Below are positions 1 to 8,422 of a stretch of DNA of 64,000 nucleotides, in pieces. The stretch covers positions 124,001 to 188,000 of the forward strand of contig NZ_HG964410.1 in the NCBI RefSeq assembly GCF_000612805.1, given 5' to 3'. The stretch's first letter is position 1, and every line of letters starts with the position of its first letter. A model generated the notes under the pieces. The model was not told where the DNA came from. It made no database searches and saw nothing but the letters and a program-made list of their open reading frames with translations. Made by a program: the position numbers and the translations under genes. This DNA comes from Bacillus ndiopicus (GTDB taxonomy: Bacteria; Bacillota; Bacilli; Bacillales_A; Planococcaceae).

Positions 1-1126
1 CAGTTGAACCCGGTAGCAGTACTTCAGGGAGTAAAGGTGTTACTAAATGATTCAAATAATGACCTTGTAGCTGTTGTTTCATTTGTGGTGTCATAAATTG
101 ATAAGCAGAAGCTTTACTTGCTTCATCTAATGAATCATAGATTTCCTTTGCAAATTGCTGGTCTTCCTCAGTAAAAGAAAGTGTGGGCGAGTTATCAAGC
201 TGGTCTTGCATAACTTTTGCTAAAATAGTGTTTGGAATTAAATCAGAAGCAGCTCCTTGAAATTCCATTTCTACTTTTGTTTCTGTCATTAATGCTGCCC
301 CTTGAGCAATTTTTTGTACACGTTCAAAAATATCAACTACTTGCTTTTTACGAGGTGCACGTATTAAATAATCTACCTCAGCATAGGCTTGAACAACATT
401 TGGAGCTGTACCACCTGAGTTCGTAATAGCATAATGGATTCTTGCTTCCTGCTCCACATGCTCACGTAAATAGTTAACACCAACATTCATTAGCTCAACA
501 GCATCCAATGCGCTACGGCCTAAATGCGGAGCGGCTGCAGCATGTGCGCTCTTACCATAAAACTTAAACTTCACTGCATAGTTAGCTAAGCTTGTCATAT
601 TCATAACACCATTTGAAGTCATAGGATGCCATGAAATAGCTAGGTCAACATCATCAAAAATACCAGCCTTCGTCATATGTGCTTTACCAGAGCCTGCTTC
701 CTCAGCAGGGCAGCCATAGAACCGCAATGTAACAGGTGCATTCGTTTCCTCGATATATTTCTTTAAAGCACAAGCAGCGGCAAATGAGCCTGTGCCGAGT
801 AAATTATGACCACAGCCATGCCCATGACCATTTGCTTCAATTGGCTCGTAGGTAGAAACACCACCCTTTTGACTTAAACTAGGTAATGCATCGTACTCTC
901 CTAAAAAGGCTATAACAGTAGGGCCATTTCCATAAGAGCCCATCAAAGCAGTTTCTAAGCCAGCAATATTTCGTGTAACTTCAAAGCCTGCTTCTTCAAG
1001 GGCATTTGCAGTTAATTGTGCTGATTTTTTTTCATTAAAATATAACTCTGGCACTTCCCAAATCGCATCACTTAGGTTAGTAAAGGTTTGGGCATTTTTT
1101 TGTAAAAATTCATGTACATTAAACAT
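1..1126 (-). CDS. M20 family amidohydrolase, AbgB-like (3' end cut by window edge)
   Basis: About 375 residues are visible; the C-terminus lies beyond the left edge (family members run near 480 residues). The metal-site signature GHGHGCGHN, the catalytic PAEE motif and a later SWHP histidine identify a di-metal M20 peptidase. The closest family is the aminobenzoyl-glutamate/indole-acetyl-amino-acid hydrolase group (AbgB), which cleaves N-acyl amino acids in the cytoplasm. The ATG lies one base after the stop of the upstream MFS gene, so the two are co-transcribed and the transporter probably brings in the amide substrate. The exact substrate cannot be read from sequence. Confidence 0.85.
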   Translation of the reverse strand, partial: MFNVHEFLQKNAQTFTNLSDAIWEVPELYFNEKKSAQLTANALEEAGFEVTRNIAGLETALMGSYGNGPTVIAFLGEYDALPSLSQKGGVSTYEPIEANGHGHGCGHNLLGTGSFAAACALKKYIEETNAPVTLRFYGCPAEEAGSGKAHMTKAGIFDDVDLAISWHPMTSNGVMNMTSLANYAVKFKFYGKSAHAAAAPHLGRSALDAVELMNVGVNYLREHVEQEARIHYAITNSGGTAPNVVQAYAEVDYLIRAPRKKQVVDIFERVQKIAQGAALMTETKVEMEFQGAASDLIPNTILAKVMQDQLDNSPTLSFTEEDQQFAKEIYDSLDEASKASAYQFMTPQMKQQLQGHYLNHLVTPLLPEVLLPGST

Positions 1127-1127
1127 A

Positions 1128-2357
1128 TTATGCAACTCCTTGCTTATCTACTGATTGTTCCTTCGTAGAAACTAATAGGATTGATAGAATACAAACACCT
1201 GCTAAGGCAATTAACAACCAAAATGCTGCATTGTAAGAGCCATCAAAAGCATCAATCATAAACCCAATTAATGTAGGCGTTACAAAGCCAGCTAATTGCC
1301 CACCTGTATTCGCCATTCCCATAGCTGTTCCTGTAATATGCTGTGGGATATTTTTCAAGATAAACGATGGTAATAATAAAGTGACATACGTCATTAAAAG
1401 TGTCACGATGCATTGATAGGTAATAAACATGGCAATTGAAGTAGCATTAAACATTAAAAATAATGAAATTGCTACACCAAAAGCACAAATCGCACCGATA
1501 ATTTTATTTTTTCCTAATGATAAACGGTCAATAATAAAACCGTATGTGAACATAGCAATTAACATTAAGAATCCAGGGATTAATTGTAAATAACCAATAG
1601 ACATAAGGTCTAAGTTACGAACCTGTGTTAAATATGTTGGGAGCCAGGAATTTAAGCCCCAGTTCACTGCATAGATTGTGAAATATGAAATAAGCAAGCT
1701 CCACATAAATGGCATTGTCAATAAGGATTTTAAGAACCCTTTACTTGCTCCTGTTGATTTTAAATCGTTTGTTGTCTTTTCATTCGGAATATTAATATAT
1801 CTCCAATATAGGAAAGCAATAATAGTGCCTGATACACCTGCGATGACGAAAAACATACGCCAGCCAATTGATGTCAGCAATACTGCTGAAATAATAGGTA
1901 CAAGCATAGCCATAATAGCCCCTGAAGAAAGCATTAAAGACATTGCTTTACTACGTTCATCTTTAGGGAAAACGTTTGAAATAATTTTCGAAGCAGAAGG
2001 CTGAAATCCTCCTTCGCCAATACCAAATAAAAATCGGATAACGACCATTGCTGCTAGTGACCAAGCAATAGCAGTTAATCCAGTGAATATCGACCAGACA
2101 ATAACAGCAGTTAATAAAACTTTTTTAGCACCGAATCTATCTGCTAATAATCCACCAGGCATTTGCATAATGGCATAGCCGAGGAAGAACGAGCTTAAAA
2201 TAAGACCCGTTTCTGTAGCACTTAATGATAAATCCTTCCCGATATCTACAATTGCATAGTTCATAATGTAGCGATCGAGATTTCCTAAAGTCCAACCTAA
2301 AAATAAAAGCAATAATACTGTATTTCTAGCTTTCTTTTCCATAATGTTCGAATCCAT
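1128..2357 (-). CDS. MFS transporter, anion:cation symporter type
   Basis: This 409-residue protein has about 12 hydrophobic segments and the MFS loop motif (GGLLADRFGAKKV) after the second helix, repeated in weaker form mid-protein. The N-terminal phrase GNLDRYIMNYA and the GxGEGGFQP stretch resemble the ACS family, which moves organic anions such as hexuronates and phthalates. The start follows GGAGGTGCTAT. It is the promoter-proximal gene of a two-gene operon with the AbgB-like hydrolase, so it likely imports an acylated or aryl-amide amino acid. Direction and substrate are inference. Confidence 0.8.
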   Translation of the reverse strand: MDSNIMEKKARNTVLLLLFLGWTLGNLDRYIMNYAIVDIGKDLSLSATETGLILSSFFLGYAIMQMPGGLLADRFGAKKVLLTAVIVWSIFTGLTAIAWSLAAMVVIRFLFGIGEGGFQPSASKIISNVFPKDERSKAMSLMLSSGAIMAMLVPIISAVLLTSIGWRMFFVIAGVSGTIIAFLYWRYINIPNEKTTNDLKSTGASKGFLKSLLTMPFMWSLLISYFTIYAVNWGLNSWLPTYLTQVRNLDLMSIGYLQLIPGFLMLIAMFTYGFIIDRLSLGKNKIIGAICAFGVAISLFLMFNATSIAMFITYQCIVTLLMTYVTLLLPSFILKNIPQHITGTAMGMANTGGQLAGFVTPTLIGFMIDAFDGSYNAAFWLLIALAGVCILSILLVSTKEQSVDKQGVA

Positions 2358-2479
2358 ATAGCACCTCCTATTTATTTAACGACATTTTCGTTAATTATAC
2401 GTAAATTATATTTTCTGATTATTTTAAATGCAATCTTTTTTTATAAAATTTTAATAGTTGCTATCAAATGAAATATAAA

Positions 2480-2514
2480 AAAGTAGAGAAAATCAATCTG
2501 ATTTTCTCTACTTT
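2480..2514 (-). terminator. Intrinsic terminator of the upstream regulator gene
   Basis: Sixteen paired bases with a three-base loop, followed on the minus strand by a T-rich run. It lies 10 bases after the regulator stop and isolates that gene from the MFS promoter. Confidence 0.8.
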
Positions 2515-2524
2515 AACAGTTTTG

Positions 2525-3841
2525 TTAGGACTCAATATGTGTAATTAATTTATAAATTTTCGTTGCTCGTCCTCTACTATTCCGTTGTTGTTCACCGACT
2601 AATTGAACGAGGTTAATCTTTACAAGCTCTGCGATTATGCGCTGTGCATTTCGTTCAGATGATTGTAGAGCTAAAGCCAAATCTTTTGAGGAAAATAAAT
2701 TGTTGTGCATTTGCTTGACGACTGATGCAATTTTCATAAATGTTTTAGAACTTATTGACGTTTGCTGTAATCTTTTAAGAATTTCAGCATCGTTAATCAT
2801 TGTTTGATATTCTATCATTCCATTTGCTTCTGTAAATTCTAAAATTTGCCCTTCATCATCCATCACTACAATGCTTGATTGATTTTGGTTTTCTAGCTGC
2901 TGTGCTGCACTTGCTGCAAATAAATCTGCTCTATAAGTTGTATTCGCATGTCCGATTCCGACTAATATAGGAGACTCTGTTTTAAATGAAAGATGCTGTA
3001 ATGTTTCTTGAATTTTTGAAAGGTGCTTTTCTGCAATTCCTCGTGTTGTGAAAATAGTAAATTGCCCATTATTATCATCTGTTAAAAGACCATCCAATGT
3101 TTGACAGCATTGAAGCACTAATTTTTTCAACTCGAGTAAAAGAAATTCAAATGAATAGCCAGAGTGCTTTGATATTTTTAGCTTTTCAAAATTTTGAATT
3201 TTAATTTTGACTGATGTTGTTTGGGTATCTTTATAATAACGCGTTTTAATTTTTTCAAGAATGATTTGAATTGCATAAAACGTATTCCATTTTGAGGGGC
3301 CTGTCCAATAAACAGGTACGCCTTCTCGCATAAGCTGGTCAGCAACCTCAGGATAAGACGTAATTACGATATCTACCTCATTATTTTTCCAAAGACTATA
3401 ATGGAATTCGAAAATTTCTTCAATTGTTGAGGTTGAATCGTAACGGAAATAATGCTGCTTAAGCATTGGATATTGATTAGAAACTATAAAATCAATGTGG
3501 TCTTGTCCCTTCATTTTCATCAAATCCATACTTACAGCAGAAGGAATCGAATGGTTTTCTAAGGAATATGTTAAAATTCCTTCAAAAATCTCACTCGTTG
3601 CTCGAAAAATATAATTAAATTTATCTTGTGTAGCTTTCGTTTCGAGTGCAATAGTGTAGGGAGTAATACCTGAAAATAGCCAATAATCAATCTCTGCATC
3701 ATGTGTTTCAACAATTGATTTTGTTTCTTCAATAATATTGTAAGGGAATGCGATAAACTGTAATTCGGTATCTAATTCCTCAGAAAAATGGATAATTCGT
3801 TCAACAGATTGCTTCGGCCCAACCACACCAACTTTTTGCAT
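2525..3841 (-). CDS. Multidomain transcriptional regulator (PrpR-like sensor, C-terminal winged helix)
   Basis: About 438 residues from the chosen ATG (MQKVGVVGP), which has GGGG just upstream; an ATG seven codons earlier has no visible ribosome-binding site. Residues 1-190 look like an alpha/beta sensor of the PrpR/periplasmic-binding type. The middle region (about 220-340) has the length and pattern of a degenerate nucleotide-cyclase/GGDEF-like fold. The last 80 residues form a winged helix with SSERNAQRIIAELVKINLV. It is a separate unit just upstream of the MFS-amidohydrolase pair in the same orientation and is probably their regulator. Domain calls are pattern-based. Confidence 0.55.
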   Translation of the reverse strand: MQKVGVVGPKQSVERIIHFSEELDTELQFIAFPYNIIEETKSIVETHDAEIDYWLFSGITPYTIALETKATQDKFNYIFRATSEIFEGILTYSLENHSIPSAVSMDLMKMKGQDHIDFIVSNQYPMLKQHYFRYDSTSTIEEIFEFHYSLWKNNEVDIVITSYPEVADQLMREGVPVYWTGPSKWNTFYAIQIILEKIKTRYYKDTQTTSVKIKIQNFEKLKISKHSGYSFEFLLLELKKLVLQCCQTLDGLLTDDNNGQFTIFTTRGIAEKHLSKIQETLQHLSFKTESPILVGIGHANTTYRADLFAASAAQQLENQNQSSIVVMDDEGQILEFTEANGMIEYQTMINDAEILKRLQQTSISSKTFMKIASVVKQMHNNLFSSKDLALALQSSERNAQRIIAELVKINLVQLVGEQQRNSRGRATKIYKLITHIES

Positions 3842-3954
3842 AATTAAAACCCCATTAATCATTATGTTTTAGTAAATGAATATACCAAATTTTATCTTAA
3901 CATGTGTAGAAGGCAAGTAGAAGTATAAAATGCTTATAGCTTTTAGGAGAGGAA

Positions 3955-4083
3955 CTGTCTGAAAAGTCGTGTTAAGACAGCTTCATGACGCAAGTAACCG
4001 CAGGAGTAAGAGTATTAACAAATATTTCATATAGAAGCTAGGGCTGTTAGAAAGATAATATCTTTCCAACAGCCCCTCTATTT
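3955..4083. repeat. Two-hairpin intergenic element, copy A
   Basis: A small hairpin (3955-3980, CTGTCT/AGACAG arms) and a strong one (4041-4075, GGGCTGTT/AACAGCCC arms, then TCTATTTTTTATTT on the plus strand) are joined by a linker containing CGCAGGAGTAA and ATATAGAAGCTAG. A related element occurs at 5781-5914. No plus-strand gene lies upstream of copy A, so it is either a convergent terminator for the DUF1128 gene, a mobile repeat, or a small transcript. Confidence 0.5.
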
Positions 4084-4084
4084 T

Positions 4085-4306
4085 TTATTTACGCAACGAG
4101 CCTAGCTCAGCAACAATTGCATTCATTTCACTAGGGCTGAAAGAGTCACGTTTCATAACCATTTCGTATAAGTAGCATAAATCTTCATAGTGTTTTTCGT
4201 TAAAATGCTCTGATTTCATGGCATCTACATTAACCATGCGTAGCTTTTCTTTAATTTGTTCAACCATATAAATAACATTCTCTTGAGATGGTATTGTTAA
4301 GTCCAT
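4085..4306 (-). CDS. DUF1128 family protein
   Basis: A 73-residue soluble, charged, helical protein from the ATG of [10 protein letters not shown], which sits behind AAAGGTAGG; an ATG six codons upstream lacks a ribosome-binding site. The pattern ([38 protein letters not shown]) is that of the small Bacillales family DUF1128 (B. subtilis YfkK). The function is unknown. It is monocistronic, with the two-hairpin element downstream. Confidence 0.75.
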   Translation of the reverse strand: MDLTIPSQENVIYMVEQIKEKLRMVNVDAMKSEHFNEKHYEDLCYLYEMVMKRDSFSPSEMNAIVAELGSLRK

Positions 4307-4430
4307 TGTTAGCCTACCTTTCAAAATAAACGGATTAATCCGACCTATTATAACATACTTTAGAGCATAACGGTGAATGTAGGGAAGCTTTCAAAAATAG
4401 AGAAATTTAGTTACAATAACAGTAAGCAAC

Positions 4431-4456
4431 GTTTTACTTTGAATAGACTTGGGAAT
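4431..4456 (+). promoter_or_regulatory. Sigma-B-like promoter of the YtxH gene
   Basis: GTTTTA, 14 bases, then GGGAAT matches the general-stress consensus GTTTAA-N13-15-GGGTAT with one mismatch in each box. It lies 30 bases upstream of the gene. This fits stress induction of ytxH genes in B. subtilis, though activity here is inferred. Confidence 0.5.
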
Positions 4457-4485
4457 AATACACGAAAGAGCGGAGGAAAAAAATA

Positions 4486-4806
4486 ATGAAAAGTAAACTA
4501 GTACCAGCTATCATTTTTGGGGCATTGGCAGGAGCGGCACTTAGCATGTTAGATAAGCAAACGCGTCAACATACAATAGAAACATCTAAAAAAATGAAAG
4601 AGACTGTTTCTTATTATTCGCAAAATCGTGATGAATTACAAGAGTTAATTGAAACAAAAATGGAGCAGGCGCAGTCACTATATGCCAATGTAACAAATAA
4701 CATTGCCTCTATTATGGAGCATGTAGATGAGGCTAAAACATTACCGAGTACAGTAAAAAGCTTAGTAACAGAAACGAAAGATGCTTTTTCAAAAAGTAAC
4801 TCATAA
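4486..4806 (+). CDS. YtxH domain-containing general-stress protein
   Basis: A 106-residue protein with one N-terminal glycine/alanine-rich membrane segment (LVPAIIFGALAGAALSML), then a long charged amphipathic helix with lysine/glutamate heptads. This is the YtxH family layout: a membrane-anchored helical tail with no enzymatic motif. The ribosome-binding site is GCGGAGG, 10 bases before the ATG. A sigma-B-like promoter precedes it. It ends 14 bases before the BrkB-like gene, so the two probably form an envelope-stress operon. The molecular role of the family is not established. Confidence 0.75.
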   Translation: MKSKLVPAIIFGALAGAALSMLDKQTRQHTIETSKKMKETVSYYSQNRDELQELIETKMEQAQSLYANVTNNIASIMEHVDEAKTLPSTVKSLVTETKDAFSKSNS

Positions 4807-4820
4807 TAAGGAAAAGGGGG

Positions 4821-5771
4821 ATGGAGAGCTTGATGAAAGAATTTAAAAAAAATGCATCAAGCACTATAGCCTTCTGGAAATCCTTTATTGCACCTGTAGA
4901 GGCTGATATTGATGTCACAACAACAAAAGGCTTTTTTCAAGATATGTTTGTTCGTTTGCAGCGTGCTGATATATCAGGCATGGGTGCACAGCTTGCTTAT
5001 TTTTTCTTGCTATCATTTTTTCCGTTACTCATATTTTTAGTAACATTGTTACCATACTTAAAATTACAGCGTAATCAAGTGTTTGAGTTTATGTCAGATA
5101 TTATGCCAGATGAGGTATATATTTTAACGGAAAATATAATAGATGAGATTTTAACGACCTCAAATAGTGGGCTATTATCACTTGGAATTATCGGTACGAT
5201 TTGGTCTGCTTCACGTGGCATTGACGCATTAATAAAAGGCTTAAATCGCGCTTATGATGTAGAAGGAAAATCAGGTGTAGTAAATCGCTTATGGGCCCTT
5301 CTTTTTACGTTGGCTTTTATCGGCATTATATTAATAGCACTAGTATTTCCGATATTTGGTAAGCAAATTGGTAGCTTTATATTTTCTTATCTTGGTAAAG
5401 AAAGTTCATTTGAATCTATGTGGACGTTTTTGCGCTGGATTATGCCTAACGTTATTCTTTTTGCTGTGTTAACATTAATGTACTGGATTGTTCCAAATAC
5501 AGTGCCACGTTTAACACTTATTAGTATTATACCAGGAGCTGCTCTAGCAACTTTAGGCTGGGTAGCATTAACATATGGTTTTTCATACTACATTAGTAGC
5601 TTTAGCAATTTCGGTGCTACGTATGGTAGTCTTGCTGGGATTATTGTGCTTATGCTCTGGCTTTATTTAACGGGGATGATTTTAATTTTTGGTGGCCTAA
5701 TAAATGCAGCTTTGCAAAATCGCTATCTTGCCAAAAAAGCAAGGAAAGATAAAAAAATATTTCTTGTTTAA
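4821..5771 (+). CDS. YihY/virulence factor BrkB family membrane protein
   Basis: A 316-residue polytopic protein with about six membrane helices. Family hallmarks are AQLAYFFLLSFFPLLIFL near residue 55, the central SASRGIDALIKGLNRAYDV and the C-terminal FGATYGSLAGIIVLMLWLYLTG. Once called ribonuclease BN by mistake, the YihY family is an inner-membrane family of unknown transport role. AAGGA lies 8 bases before the chosen ATG; an in-frame ATG four codons later is also possible. It shares an operon with the YtxH gene and ends 10 bases before a 15-bp perfect terminator stem. Confidence 0.85.
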   Translation: MESLMKEFKKNASSTIAFWKSFIAPVEADIDVTTTKGFFQDMFVRLQRADISGMGAQLAYFFLLSFFPLLIFLVTLLPYLKLQRNQVFEFMSDIMPDEVYILTENIIDEILTTSNSGLLSLGIIGTIWSASRGIDALIKGLNRAYDVEGKSGVVNRLWALLFTLAFIGIILIALVFPIFGKQIGSFIFSYLGKESSFESMWTFLRWIMPNVILFAVLTLMYWIVPNTVPRLTLISIIPGAALATLGWVALTYGFSYYISSFSNFGATYGSLAGIIVLMLWLYLTGMILIFGGLINAALQNRYLAKKARKDKKIFLV

Positions 5772-5780
5772 ATTAGGAAA

Positions 5781-5914
5781 GGGAGTGTCTCAAAAGTCAT
5801 TTTGAGACACTCCCTTCTTATGTTTGTGAAGAATAACCACAGGAGTAAAATATTTTAGCGAATGCTTAATATAGCAGCTAAGTCAGTCCGAAAAAGGTAC
5901 TCCTTTTTCGGGCT
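5781..5914. repeat. Two-hairpin intergenic element, copy B (bidirectional terminator)
   Basis: Hairpin 1 (5781-5814) has a perfect 15-bp stem and a GTCA loop; hairpin 2 (5885-5914) has 13 pairs. The linker carries CACAGGAGTAA and ATATAGCAGCTA, matching copy A at 3955-4083 in order and spacing. Here it separates the convergent BrkB-like and pfeT genes and surely terminates both. Confidence 0.65.
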
Positions 5915-5918
5915 GCAC

Positions 5919-7817
5919 CTATATATTTTTCAACATCCGTAGTCCATTTAAAATAACTAAAATTGTACTTCCTTCATGGCCAAGAACGCCAAGAGGTAAG
6001 TCGATTATTTGGAAAAAATTTGAGGAAATTAACAACGCAATAACGGCTAATGAGAATATGATATTTTGCTTTACGATGCGCTGCATTTTGCGTGATAGCT
6101 TAACTGCATAAGCAATTTTCGATAAATCATTTTTAATTAATACAACATCAGCTGTTTCAAGGGCAACGTCAGTACCGCCCCCCATTGCAATACCGACTGT
6201 AGCAGTAGCGAGTGCTGGCGCATCGTTTATGCCATCACCAACCATACCAACCGTTTTATATTTTGCGAGGTATTCTTTAATATAGTTCACTTTTACTTCT
6301 GGCAAACATTCAGCAACATAGGCATTAACCCCAGATTGTGCTGCAATTGCGTGTGCAGTTTTCTCATTATCTCCCGTTAGCATCATGACATCAACATTTA
6401 ACTCTTGTAGTAAGGCAACTGCTTTCTTCGCTTCTTCACGTACAGTATCCTGCATCGCAACGAGTGCAACAATCCCATCCTTATCCTTTAAAAAGATAAC
6501 GGTTTTCCCTTGGGAAGCAAGCTTTTGGGCTGCACCATCAGCAAATTTTTGCGAATCTTCATAGCCTACAAAATCAGGTTTACCCACTAAATACTGTTCA
6601 TTATAAACAACTGCCTTTATGCCAAAGCCAGGTACATCCTCAATAGTAGCCTCAATTTTTTGTACTTGCTGATTATTAGCAAATACAGTAATTGCATGAG
6701 CAAGAGGGTGAGTAGAGTGAGCTTCGATTGCAGCTAAAATGGATAATGTATACATACGCTGTTCTTCATCGCGTACAATGAAGTCTGTCACAACAGGTGT
6801 ACCTTGTGTCAAAGTACCAGTTTTATCAACTGCTAAAGCTCGTAATACGCTTAAATGCTCTAAATGTAAGCCGCCTTTAAATAAAATGCCGTGTCTCGCG
6901 CCATTTGAAATAGCAGCTAGTGTAGCAGGCATAATGGCAGCTACTAGGGCGCATGGTGAGGCAACAACCAAGAGTACCATTGCGCGGTAAAATGTTGTCG
7001 TCCAATCCCAGCCTAATAAAAAATGGGGAAGGAACATCATTAATGCAACTACAGCTAATACGCCTTTTACATAGACGCCTTCAAAGCGCTCGATAAATTG
7101 CTGGGAAGGGGACTTTTCGCTTTGCGCAGATTGCACAAGCGTAATAATTTTTTGGAATAAAGTTTCTGAGCTTGCTTTTGATACTTTAATAGTTAGCACA
7201 CCATTTAAATTAACTGTACCTGCAAAAACTGTATCCTCTACATTTTTTGTTATTGGCATAGATTCGCCAGTAATTGCTGCTTCATCAACGGCAGATATTC
7301 CTTTAAAAATAGTGCCGTCTGCTGGAATGCGTTCACCGGGCTTTACTAAAATATGATCACCGATTTTAATCGAGGCAACAGGAACGCTAATCGGTTCAAA
7401 GCCCCCGCGTACGAGCCAAGCCTCCTCAGGCTGTAACGCCATAAGTGAGGAAATTTCTTTATGGCTTTTATTCATCGCGTATGTTTCTAAGGCTCCACTT
7501 ACAGCAAAAATAAAAATTAATATCGCACCTTCAGTCCAATAACCAATAATGGCTGAACCTATAGCAGCCAAAATCATTAATATTTCAACATTTAATGTTT
7601 TGTTTTCAATGGTATCCTCCACGCCTTCTTTTGCTTTTGCAAAGCCACCGATAGCAAAGGCACTTAAGTAAGCGATAATGGCAGCTGTTGATTGACCGCT
7701 TTTATCCATGCGCCAAGCAAGAACGATAATTAGACCAGCTACAAGTGCAGCGATCAACTCTTTATGCTCTAATATTTTCTCATTTAATGATAAGTTTTCT
7801 CGATTAGATATCTCCAT
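5919..7817 (-). CDS. pfeT: P1B-4 type heavy-metal-translocating ATPase (Fe(II) efflux, PfeT/ZosA-like)
   Basis: A 632-residue P-type ATPase: TGES at 183-186, the membrane metal-site motif SPC at 287-289, phosphorylation motif DKTGTLT at 331, the HP dipeptide near 370, GDGINDAP, and HEGST near 614. SPC plus HEGS/T, with no N-terminal metal-binding domain, is the P1B-4 signature (B. subtilis PfeT, Listeria FrvA). These pumps export Fe(II), sometimes Zn or Co, and guard against iron overload and peroxide stress. The start follows AAGGAGGGG. The upstream region has a PerR box and two Fur-like boxes, matching peroxide/iron control of pfeT in B. subtilis. Confidence 0.88.
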   Translation of the reverse strand: MEISNRENLSLNEKILEHKELIAALVAGLIIVLAWRMDKSGQSTAAIIAYLSAFAIGGFAKAKEGVEDTIENKTLNVEILMILAAIGSAIIGYWTEGAILIFIFAVSGALETYAMNKSHKEISSLMALQPEEAWLVRGGFEPISVPVASIKIGDHILVKPGERIPADGTIFKGISAVDEAAITGESMPITKNVEDTVFAGTVNLNGVLTIKVSKASSETLFQKIITLVQSAQSEKSPSQQFIERFEGVYVKGVLAVVALMMFLPHFLLGWDWTTTFYRAMVLLVVASPCALVAAIMPATLAAISNGARHGILFKGGLHLEHLSVLRALAVDKTGTLTQGTPVVTDFIVRDEEQRMYTLSILAAIEAHSTHPLAHAITVFANNQQVQKIEATIEDVPGFGIKAVVYNEQYLVGKPDFVGYEDSQKFADGAAQKLASQGKTVIFLKDKDGIVALVAMQDTVREEAKKAVALLQELNVDVMMLTGDNEKTAHAIAAQSGVNAYVAECLPEVKVNYIKEYLAKYKTVGMVGDGINDAPALATATVGIAMGGGTDVALETADVVLIKNDLSKIAYAVKLSRKMQRIVKQNIIFSLAVIALLISSNFFQIIDLPLGVLGHEGSTILVILNGLRMLKNI

Positions 7818-7829
7818 ATTACCCCTCCT

Positions 7830-7844
7830 TGATAATGATAGTCA
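7830..7844 (-). promoter_or_regulatory. Fur-like box next to the pfeT ribosome-binding site
   Basis: TGATAATGATAGTCA differs from the 7-1-7 Fur consensus TGATAATNATTATCA at two positions and abuts the Shine-Dalgarno sequence. It would act downstream of the promoter. Confidence 0.5.
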
Positions 7845-7871
7845 CTTTCATTTAACTAATTGTTGTTTATT

Positions 7872-7886
7872 TGATAATGTTTTTCA
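7872..7886 (-). promoter_or_regulatory. Second Fur-like box upstream of pfeT
   Basis: TGATAATGTTTTTCA also differs from the Fur 7-1-7 consensus at two positions. Its centre is 42 bases from the first box, four helical turns, so both would face the same side of the DNA. Confidence 0.4.
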
Positions 7887-7909
7887 TTTAGATTAGTTTC
7901 ATTTCTAAA

Positions 7910-7924
7910 TTAGAATTATTATAA
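7910..7924 (-). promoter_or_regulatory. PerR box of pfeT
   Basis: TTAGAATTATTATAA matches the PerR consensus TTATAATNATTATAA at all but one position. It lies just downstream of the predicted -10 box, where a bound repressor would block initiation. Confidence 0.7.
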
Positions 7925-7928
7925 TTAG

Positions 7929-7957
7929 AGTATAAGGGGAATAAATAAAGAATGCAA
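7929..7957 (-). promoter_or_regulatory. Predicted pfeT promoter
   Basis: On the minus strand, TTGCAT and TATACT are separated by 17 bases, giving a leader of about 100 bases that contains the PerR and Fur boxes. Confidence 0.45.
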
Positions 7958-8422
7958 TAAAAAAAACTTGTGAATGGAGATTTCCCTTTGCCAGTTTTGA
8001 ATACCGCATATTTAACATTAAAATAACGTATGGATATGAAAGGAAGTGGATCTAGGTGCATAACCTTAAATTTATGTATGCAGAGACGATGATAAAGGGA
8101 TGTATCATATATCGAAAGAAATTGATGAGGGCAGGCTGAAATATAAATGCTGCATTATTCTACACAGATTAGAGGAAACATACGAAAATGATTTTTGGAC
8201 TGTTATTGAAGAAGAGATAATAAATTATTAGGGATTTATTCTGTATTCTTTCTTGAGAAAAATAGATACCTTCTATAAGAGTGGATAAGTATGAATTACT
8301 GTAAATCGTGTATGAGAGCAATATGCGGATTTAACTGGGGAATATGGATGAAAAATTACGTATCATTGCATCGTTTTTTTATAACATATTACATTGTTCT
8401 CAGTCCTTTCTTTCGCCGTTTA
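7958..8422. other. Long intergenic stretch with one short unexplained frame
   Basis: No recognised gene. A plus-strand frame at 8100-8231 (ATG after AAAGGG, 43 codons) is charged and natural in composition (for example LEETYENDFWTVIEEE), but matches no family I know. The rest is AT-rich with no clear hairpin. Confidence 0.3.
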
